Shown piece by piece: positions 7,894-13,209 of a stretch of DNA of 13,209 bases (positions are counted from its first letter, which is position 1; each line of letters opens with the position of its first letter). The stretch is from the NCBI GenBank assembly GCA_002342025.1, contig DDPD01000068.1, forward strand, positions 1-13,209, in the 5' to 3' direction. This DNA comes from Moraxellaceae bacterium UBA2477 (GTDB lineage Bacteria > Pseudomonadota > Gammaproteobacteria > Pseudomonadales > Moraxellaceae). The translations under genes and the position numbers were made by a program. The notes under the pieces are model-generated. The model saw only the letters and a program-made list of their open reading frames with translations. It did not search any database and was not told where the DNA came from.

Positions 7894-10251
7894 TCAAAAT
7901 CCTTGGCCAAGCGAGAATTGGAAGGTTTGGGTGTCATCTTCATCTTTAGTATTTAACGGCTTGGCCACGGCGAACGTCAGCGGACCAATGGGGGTAATCC
8001 AAGACAAACCTAAGCCCACAGAATAACGAAGATTGCCCAAAGATGGCTTGTAATCCGTTGTAGATGAAGCCTTTGAGTTGGTATCAAAAATATTACCCAC
8101 GTCAAAAAAAGCCAACGTACGAATCTTGCTCTTATCTTCGATTAAGGGCACAGGGAAAATCAGCTCAAGGCCGCCCTCCACTTGCACGTTGCCCCCAATG
8201 GATTCTGCCTCTGGTAGCAGCACCGTCGGGTTTGACAGCAACAATCGTTGGCTGCGTGGCCCCATAGAGTTGTCACGAAAACCACGCACCGAACCGAAGC
8301 CGCCCCCAAAAAAGTTTCGGTAGAAGGGCAGGCTATCGCCACTGATGGCATCACCATAGCCTAAGCGTGCATAACCACGGCCAACCCAATCGCTGCGAAC
8401 TGGAAAATAACGTTGGGCGTTATACGTCAGTTTGTAAAAGCTGACATCACTGCCCGGCAGACCCAACTCCATCGCTACCGACTGCGAAGCACCCGCTGTT
8501 GGAAAGGTACCGCGGTTAAGCGTATTACGGCTCCAAGCGGCTGAGCCTGTGTAGGTTAATAGTTTATTACCATTTGCATTGGTAAATTTAAATACTGCCT
8601 CAGATGGATTTACACCCAAACTAATCTCAGTTTGATCCACCCCCGCAGAAAAACTAATGGTTTCAGTTTCGTCGATGGGGTAGCTGAAGCTGATGTTCGC
8701 CCCTAACGAATCGGTTGAATAATTACTAATATTTAAATCATCTAACTTTGTCTGGCGAAGATAGAAGTTATAACCGCGACTGATGCCATCTGGCGTGAAG
8801 TAAGGATCTAGAAATGAGACATTATAAGCATCACGCACGTCAGATCGATTGAGTCCGATAGAGACTCGGTTCCCCGTTCCCAAGAAATTGGTCTGACTCA
8901 CATTCGCGCCAAAAACTAAGCCTGCATTTTGTGAGTAACCTAAACTTGCGCTAATTGAACCCGATGCCTGCTCGGTGACGGAGACATTCAAATCAACTTG
9001 ATCCGTCGTGCCCGGAACTCGAGCGTTATCGATTTTTACGTCACTAAAAAAGCCCAAGCGCTGGAGACGCACTTTAGACAGGTCAATCTTTTCTGCCGAA
9101 GCTTGCGCCCCTTCGAATTGACGCATTTCTCGACGAAGTACACTGTCTTCTGTTTTTAAGTTGCCAGTAAAGTTAATGCGGCGCACCGACATCACTCGAT
9201 TCGGATTAATGTAGAAAACGAGTTTTGCTGTTTTAGTTGTATCGTCTAGCTCAGGCACACCTTGTACATCGGCCAGCAAATACCCATCACGACCTAAACG
9301 GCGCGTAATAATCTCATTGGTGAGCGTAACAACTTTTTGTGAATATATTTGGCCCGGCTGCGCCAACAACAGCTTCTTGAGCTCGGCCTCAGGGATAGGC
9401 AAATCGCCCGCCAAGCGAACATCTGCAACTTTAAAGGGCTCACCTTCAGTCACATTAATATCAATATAAACTTGATCTTTATTAGGCGAGAGCGTGACCT
9501 GAGTGGAATCCACACTGAATCGCAAATAACCACGATCTAAATAATATGAACGTAAAGTCTCAATATCTGCTGTCAGTTTTTCACGTGAGTATTTATCATC
9601 TCCATAAATAAATGATAATAAATGCCTAGATTGAAGCTGCATTTGTTTAAGTAGTATAGGGTCTTTAAAAACGGAATTGCCGTTAATGCTGATACGCTTA
9701 ATTCGAGCCGTATCACCTTCTACGATGGTGATATTAATCCCGACACGATTACGTGGCAGCGGCTTAGCGGTTGCCGTTACCGTTGCGCCATAACGCCCCT
9801 GTGCAGCATATTGGCGTTGCAGCTCCAAACGCACCTGATCTAAAGCTGCACGCTTAAAAACTTCACCCTCACTCAAGCCGATGGTTTTCAAACCCTTCAA
9901 CAAGTCTTCCTTGTTGATGGACTGGTTCCCCTTCAGTTCAATTGTTGAAATGCTAGGACGCTCCACCACGCGAACAATTAGCGCATCGCCGTCACGTAAA
10001 GCCTGCACATCTTCAAACTGCCCCGACGCAAAAAGCGCCCGCACTAAGTCTGCACTGCGCTCATCCGTCACCGTCTCACCAGCTGCAAACGGCAACAAGG
10101 CATAAACGCTCGCGGCAGATAAGCGCCCCAAACCTTCCAACCGAATATCTTTTACAACAAAGCTATCGGCATGTGCAGAAGCACTAGCAATGGCCAGCGC
10201 GAGAGGTAAAACAGCCAATGAAGGCCAGTTACGTGTCATGTGAGCAGTCAT
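7894..10251 (-). CDS. bamA: Outer membrane protein assembly factor BamA
   Basis: BamA (Omp85 family) is the central beta-barrel of the BAM complex that folds and inserts outer-membrane proteins. The product is 785 residues; E. coli has 810. A Sec signal peptide ends ASAHA with cleavage near residue 28. Five POTRA domains follow at about 30-98, 99-179, 181-270, 271-350 and 351-428, then a 16-strand barrel (429-785). The conserved loop-6 motif VRGF is at 655-658. The last residue is Phe in FSLGQGF, the usual outer-membrane C-terminal signature. No cysteine occurs anywhere in the protein. A second ATG at 10239 would give a signal peptide starting MTRNWPSL; neither start has a strong ribosome site. 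It begins 6 bases after rseP and precedes skp by 4 bases. POTRA 3 coding DNA is notably AT-rich. Confidence 0.98.
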   Translation of the reverse strand: MTAHMTRNWPSLAVLPLALAIASASAHADSFVVKDIRLEGLGRLSAASVYALLPFAAGETVTDERSADLVRALFASGQFEDVQALRDGDALIVRVVERPSISTIELKGNQSINKEDLLKGLKTIGLSEGEVFKRAALDQVRLELQRQYAAQGRYGATVTATAKPLPRNRVGINITIVEGDTARIKRISINGNSVFKDPILLKQMQLQSRHLLSFIYGDDKYSREKLTADIETLRSYYLDRGYLRFSVDSTQVTLSPNKDQVYIDINVTEGEPFKVADVRLAGDLPIPEAELKKLLLAQPGQIYSQKVVTLTNEIITRRLGRDGYLLADVQGVPELDDTTKTAKLVFYINPNRVMSVRRINFTGNLKTEDSVLRREMRQFEGAQASAEKIDLSKVRLQRLGFFSDVKIDNARVPGTTDQVDLNVSVTEQASGSISASLGYSQNAGLVFGANVSQTNFLGTGNRVSIGLNRSDVRDAYNVSFLDPYFTPDGISRGYNFYLRQTKLDDLNISNYSTDSLGANISFSYPIDETETISFSAGVDQTEISLGVNPSEAVFKFTNANGNKLLTYTGSAAWSRNTLNRGTFPTAGASQSVAMELGLPGSDVSFYKLTYNAQRYFPVRSDWVGRGYARLGYGDAISGDSLPFYRNFFGGGFGSVRGFRDNSMGPRSQRLLLSNPTVLLPEAESIGGNVQVEGGLELIFPVPLIEDKSKIRTLAFFDVGNIFDTNSKASSTTDYKPSLGNLRYSVGLGLSWITPIGPLTFAVAKPLNTKDEDDTQTFQFSLGQGF
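7900..7904 (-). promoter_or_regulatory. Shine-Dalgarno sequence of skp
   Basis: AAGGA on the minus strand lies ten bases ahead of the ATG at 7889, inside the last codons of bamA (Gln-Gly-Phe-stop). It decides the skp start in favour of 7889 over the longer reading from 7943, in agreement with the signal peptide placed at the N-terminus. Confidence 0.65.
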
Positions 10252-10257
10252 CCAAAA

Positions 10258-11619
10258 TCAAAACAAGCGACGAATATCGTTCAAAATAGCGAGCAGCATG
10301 ACACTGCCCATCAGAGCGACGCCAACGCGTAAACCCATCAACTGCACAGCCTCTGGAAGAGGCCGGCGAAATACGGCTTCAATCGCGTAATACAGCAAGT
10401 GCCCACCATCCAAAACTGGAATGGGCAGCAAATTAAGAACGCCCAAACTCACGCTAAGCAAGGCCATAAACCCGATCAGCGACTCCCAACCGATACTCGC
10501 ACTGTGACCCGCTACTTTCACAATAGTTATGGGGCCACTGAGTGAATCCATACCAATCAAACCGGATAGCATCTTGTACAGGGAAGTGAGCGACAAGGCT
10601 ATGATTTGTCCCGTTTTATCGAAGGCCTGCAAGAGCGCCGCAATCGGTTCTAAAGCGCGATCACGCTGATAAGCCTGAGGAATCTGTATCGGAGCATCTA
10701 TCACGCCGACACCAAGACGCCCAACGGGTTTGCCCGTAAATTCGTGCGTTAAATCAGGTGTTACCGTCAGTATGAGCGGAGTGCCATTTCGCACTAAGTC
10801 CCACGTCATGGCATGGTCTGGATGCTGCTGGATTTGTTCAACGACTTCCTGCCAATCAGAGACTGCTGTGCCATCGATGCGTTCAATGCGGTCATTAATC
10901 GCAAGGCCAGCTCTATCTGCTGGGCTTCCGGGCTCTACAGCGCCAATAACCGGCGGCATAGGGGGCATCCATGGCACAAAGCCGAGGGCACGGAATGGGT
11001 CTTGATTGCTATCTACTAAAAACCTGCTGACGGTAATCAGTCGTTGCTGGCTTTGGGTAGAGTCCTTAGGCATCACTTCAACAGCCAAGGTTGTGCTATC
11101 ACCGATGTACTCAACCAACGCGTAATTTGCAGACTCCCAATCCGAGATTTTCCGCTCATTAATACTCAGTAGCTCATCGCCCACCTGCAAACCTGCCATA
11201 GCAGCTGGAGAATCTGGAAGCACTTTACCGACGATGGGCCGCAAACTTTGCCCAGGCTGCAAAAACAGCAGCCAGTACAATAAAACGGCAAAAATTAGGT
11301 TAATCAATGGCCCTGCAGCAACAATCGCCATGCGCTTGCCTACCGTTTGGCGATTGAACGCTTGGGACTGTAGATGCGCTGGAACTTCCGCCTCTCGCTC
11401 ATCCAACATGCGAACAAAGCCACCCAAGGGGATGGCTGCAATACGATATTCAGTCCCATCGCGCGATGTGCGTTGCCACAAGGCTGGCCCGAATCCTATG
11501 GAAAAAGTGAGCACTTTGACGCCACAGCGCCTGGCTACCCAAAAGTGGCCGAATTCGTGGATGGCAATGAGCGGCCCCAGCACGACAATTCCAGCAAGCA
11601 GGACATAGAGAAACTGCAT
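10258..11619 (-). CDS. rseP: Site-2 zinc metalloprotease RseP
   Basis: RseP is an inner-membrane protease that makes the second cut in anti-sigma-E factor RseA during envelope stress and also clears remnant signal peptides. The product is 453 residues (E. coli 450). The first membrane segment carries the zinc motif HEFGH (H21, E22, H25). Next come the loop GFGP near 42 and membrane segment 2 around 97-120. Two PDZ domains in the periplasm lie at about 125-185 and 220-290, each with a GL-x-GD/ND-type core. Membrane segment 3 carries LLPIPVLDGG with the third zinc ligand D404, and a last segment lies near 432-447. All catalytic residues are present. The start is preceded by an AGGAGAGG sequence with a 6-base spacer, the best ribosome site in the window. 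Only 1 base separates it from the dxr stop. Confidence 0.98.
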   Translation of the reverse strand: MQFLYVLLAGIVVLGPLIAIHEFGHFWVARRCGVKVLTFSIGFGPALWQRTSRDGTEYRIAAIPLGGFVRMLDEREAEVPAHLQSQAFNRQTVGKRMAIVAAGPLINLIFAVLLYWLLFLQPGQSLRPIVGKVLPDSPAAMAGLQVGDELLSINERKISDWESANYALVEYIGDSTTLAVEVMPKDSTQSQQRLITVSRFLVDSNQDPFRALGFVPWMPPMPPVIGAVEPGSPADRAGLAINDRIERIDGTAVSDWQEVVEQIQQHPDHAMTWDLVRNGTPLILTVTPDLTHEFTGKPVGRLGVGVIDAPIQIPQAYQRDRALEPIAALLQAFDKTGQIIALSLTSLYKMLSGLIGMDSLSGPITIVKVAGHSASIGWESLIGFMALLSVSLGVLNLLPIPVLDGGHLLYYAIEAVFRRPLPEAVQLMGLRVGVALMGSVMLLAILNDIRRLF

Positions 11620-11620
11620 A

Positions 11621-12820
11621 TCAGCCCTCTCCTGATTTAGTCATAAAATGCGCCACGATCGCATGCGCGCGCTGGCGTGCCTCGGTATCGGCCGCCAGAA
11701 TAGTAGCCAATTCATCGGCAGCTGACACCGGAATTTCACTCAGTACCTGTTCAATCACCCGTGCAATACCCAAGAAATCCAGTTGGCCAGCCAAAAAGGC
11801 CGCCACTGCCACCTCGTTCGCAGCATTCAATACAGCCGGATGCGTCCCACCGGCCGTCATGGCTTCTTTCGCCAAACGTAAGCAAGGAAAGCGTACAAGG
11901 TCAGGCGCCTCAAAGCTAAGGGCCGTCAATTGTGAAAAATTCAGGGCAGGCACGCCCGATTCGATGCGTTCTGGCCATGCCAGCGCATGAGCAATCGGCG
12001 TGCGCATATCGGGCTGCCCCATTTGCGCCAGCACCGAGCCATCGGCATAACAGACCATGGAATGAATGACGCTTTGTGGATGCACCACCACTTCGATCTG
12101 ATCGGGTCGCGCTGCGAACAACCAACACGCCTCAATAAACTCTAATCCCTTATTCATCAGGGTGGCAGAGTCGACGGAAATTTTCTGGCCCATGGACCAG
12201 TTCGGGTGTTTCACGGCTTGTGCAGGAGTCACTGACTGCAACTGCTCAACGCTGAACTGACGGAATGGCCCACCGGACGCCGTCAAAAGCAATTTTTCCA
12301 CGCCCACAGACGCCAACCCTTGTGCATGGTTAGGTGGCAAGCATTGGAAAATCGCATTGTGCTCAGAGTCGATAGGCAGCAAAGTCGCACCATGTTCGCG
12401 AACGGCACGCATAAACAAAGCGCCCGACATGACTAGCGCTTCTTTATTGGCCAGCAAGACCCGTCGACCGGCCTTAACCGCTGCTAAAGTGGGCAACAGG
12501 CCCGCAGCACCAACAATAGCCGCCATCACGGTGTCCGCTTCCTCAGCGACGCGCGCCAGTGCAGCCTCCCCGACTAAAACCTCAGTGGAGTTAGTGCTGC
12601 CTTGCAGCTTTTTACGCAGCAGTGATGCACTTGCATCATCCGCCACCACGGCATAAACCGGATTAAACGTCAGGCACAACTCGCTCAGTTCAATGACGCG
12701 ACTAAACGCCGTCAGCGCATACACGCGATAACGTTCGGGGTAGCGCGCCACGACATCCAGTGTACTGCGGCCAATAGAGCCGGTTGCGCCCAATACAGTG
12801 AGTGTTTGCAAGGCTGTCAT
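11621..12820 (-). CDS. dxr: 1-deoxy-D-xylulose 5-phosphate reductoisomerase
   Basis: Dxr (IspC) converts DXP to 2-C-methyl-D-erythritol 4-phosphate with NADPH and a divalent metal. It is the committed step of the MEP isoprenoid pathway and the target of fosmidomycin. The product is 399 residues (E. coli 398). The NADPH-binding motif LGATGSIGRSTLDV is at 10-23. The metal site is PIDSEH (D151, E153) with E227 in MNKGLEFIEA, matching E. coli D150, E152 and E231. The flexible substrate loop contains ASGGPFR (181-187). The C-terminal domain is complete and ends SGEG. It starts 6 bases after the cdsA stop with no clear Shine-Dalgarno sequence. The MEP pathway feeds undecaprenyl phosphate production, so its place beside cdsA and the envelope genes is expected. 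Confidence 0.98.
   Translation of the reverse strand: MTALQTLTVLGATGSIGRSTLDVVARYPERYRVYALTAFSRVIELSELCLTFNPVYAVVADDASASLLRKKLQGSTNSTEVLVGEAALARVAEEADTVMAAIVGAAGLLPTLAAVKAGRRVLLANKEALVMSGALFMRAVREHGATLLPIDSEHNAIFQCLPPNHAQGLASVGVEKLLLTASGGPFRQFSVEQLQSVTPAQAVKHPNWSMGQKISVDSATLMNKGLEFIEACWLFAARPDQIEVVVHPQSVIHSMVCYADGSVLAQMGQPDMRTPIAHALAWPERIESGVPALNFSQLTALSFEAPDLVRFPCLRLAKEAMTAGGTHPAVLNAANEVAVAAFLAGQLDFLGIARVIEQVLSEIPVSAADELATILAADTEARQRAHAIVAHFMTKSGEG
11626..11633 (-). promoter_or_regulatory. Strong Shine-Dalgarno sequence of rseP
   Basis: The minus strand reads AGGAGAGG here, followed by a 6-base spacer and the rseP ATG at 11619. It lies within the final codons of dxr (Ser-Gly-Glu-Gly-stop), so the dxr terminus doubles as the ribosome site. 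It supports the rseP start and is the closest match to the anti-Shine-Dalgarno consensus seen in the window. Confidence 0.8.
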
Positions 12821-12826
12821 CGGAAA

Positions 12827-13209
12827 TTAGAAGCCGCCCGCCAGCCACCAACCCGCTAGGAATACAGGCGCGGCAGCAGTGATGGAGTCGATGCGATCGA
12901 GTGCGCCGCCGTGTCCAGGAAAAATCTTACCGGAGTCTTTAATGCCCGCACGACGCTTCACCATGGACTCGAACAAATCCCCAAGTACTGAAGCAAGAAC
13001 GGTCATTGCCGAAACCACAGCAAAAAGTAAAAACTGCAGACCTGCTAACTGAAGATTAAACGCCACGACAAGCATAATGATCGACGTTGTCAGGAGACCG
13101 CCATAGAGGCCTTCGCGGGTTTTCGCAGGGCTCACCGAGGGCGCCAGTTTGATCTTACCAAAACGGCGACCGGCGAAATACGCACCCGTGTCTGCGCCCC
13201 AAACCAGCA
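12827..13209 (-). CDS. cdsA: Phosphatidate cytidylyltransferase, C-terminal part (5' end beyond window)
   Basis: CdsA makes CDP-diacylglycerol from phosphatidic acid and CTP in the inner membrane, the branch-point precursor of bacterial phospholipids. Only the last 126 residues are in the window, out of roughly 270-290 in the family. The frame runs through base 13209, so the internal ATG at 13135 is not the gene start. Visible parts are DTGAYFAGRRFGK, the conserved SPAKTREG loop, a membrane stretch (LLTTSIIMLVVAF), a further hydrophobic stretch, and the family signature. That signature reads S-M-V-K-R at its start and GHGGALDRIDS at its end, including the metal-binding Asp residues. A final hydrophobic segment ends the protein. 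The position after GHGG is Ala, where most family members carry a larger aliphatic residue. It ends 6 bases before dxr. Confidence 0.97.
   Translation of the reverse strand, partial: LVWGADTGAYFAGRRFGKIKLAPSVSPAKTREGLYGGLLTTSIIMLVVAFNLQLAGLQFLLFAVVSAMTVLASVLGDLFESMVKRRAGIKDSGKIFPGHGGALDRIDSITAAAPVFLAGWWLAGGF

Noticed and set aside
7371..7943. Longer skp reading starting at 7943
   Set aside because: It would put 18 charged residues ahead of the signal peptide and overlap bamA by 50 bases; the start at 7889 has a ribosome site.
8821..8826. TATAAT on the minus strand inside bamA
   Set aside because: The sequence 17 bases upstream reads ATCGAT, not a -35 hexamer; a lone -10-like match in an AT-rich gene is expected by chance.
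12827..13135. 102-residue protein starting at the internal ATG at 13135
   Set aside because: The frame continues upstream to the window edge with conserved CdsA sequence (DTGAYFAGRRFGK), so this is the 3' part of a larger gene.
1..13209. Possible undescribed system or mobile island
   Set aside because: Every gene is a recognised core envelope, lipid or replication gene in conserved order. No integrase, transposase, inverted repeats, CRISPR-like array or uncharacterised gene was seen.

Overview
This window is one uninterrupted block of eleven genes, all on the minus strand. In transcription order (high to low coordinate) they are cdsA (3' part), dxr, rseP, bamA, skp, lpxD, fabZ, lpxA, lpxB, rnhB and dnaE (5' 1097 codons; its last part runs off the window at base 1). 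This is the conserved outer-membrane and lipid A biogenesis cluster of Proteobacteria. Having dnaE directly behind lpxB-rnhB is the arrangement of Gammaproteobacteria such as Escherichia and Pseudomonas. The RnhB sequence is very close to the enterobacterial form. The Skp and LpxD proteins read more like those of Pseudomonas-type lineages. I would call the source a gammaproteobacterium of moderate GC, but cannot name a genus.

Layout: 12827-13209 is the C-terminal part of CdsA (CDP-diacylglycerol synthesis) and 11621-12820 is Dxr (second step of the MEP isoprenoid pathway). RseP (10258-11619) is an intramembrane site-2 protease of the envelope stress response. BamA (7894-10251) inserts outer-membrane proteins, and Skp (7371-7889) is the periplasmic chaperone that delivers them. 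LpxD, FabZ, LpxA and LpxB (3919-7346) supply lipid A acyl transfer, beta-hydroxyacyl-ACP dehydration and disaccharide formation. RnhB (3290-3922) removes RNA from RNA:DNA hybrids, and DnaE (1-3293) is the replicative polymerase alpha subunit.

The genes are packed with almost no space between them. Three junctions are 4-base ATGA overlaps (fabZ/lpxA, lpxB/rnhB, rnhB/dnaE), and the other gaps range from 1 to about 24 bases. I saw no convincing internal promoter or terminator, so the block is probably transcribed as one long unit or from promoters buried inside coding sequence. Together the genes couple membrane phospholipid precursors, isoprenoid supply, outer-membrane protein assembly and lipid A synthesis, with two DNA-metabolism genes at the distal end.

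There is no mobile element, CRISPR array, RNA gene or unknown protein here. I do not think the window holds an undescribed system. The points worth a second look are small: a strong base-composition difference between dnaE and bamA, residue-level features in LpxA, DnaE, BamA and CdsA, and the translational coupling pattern.
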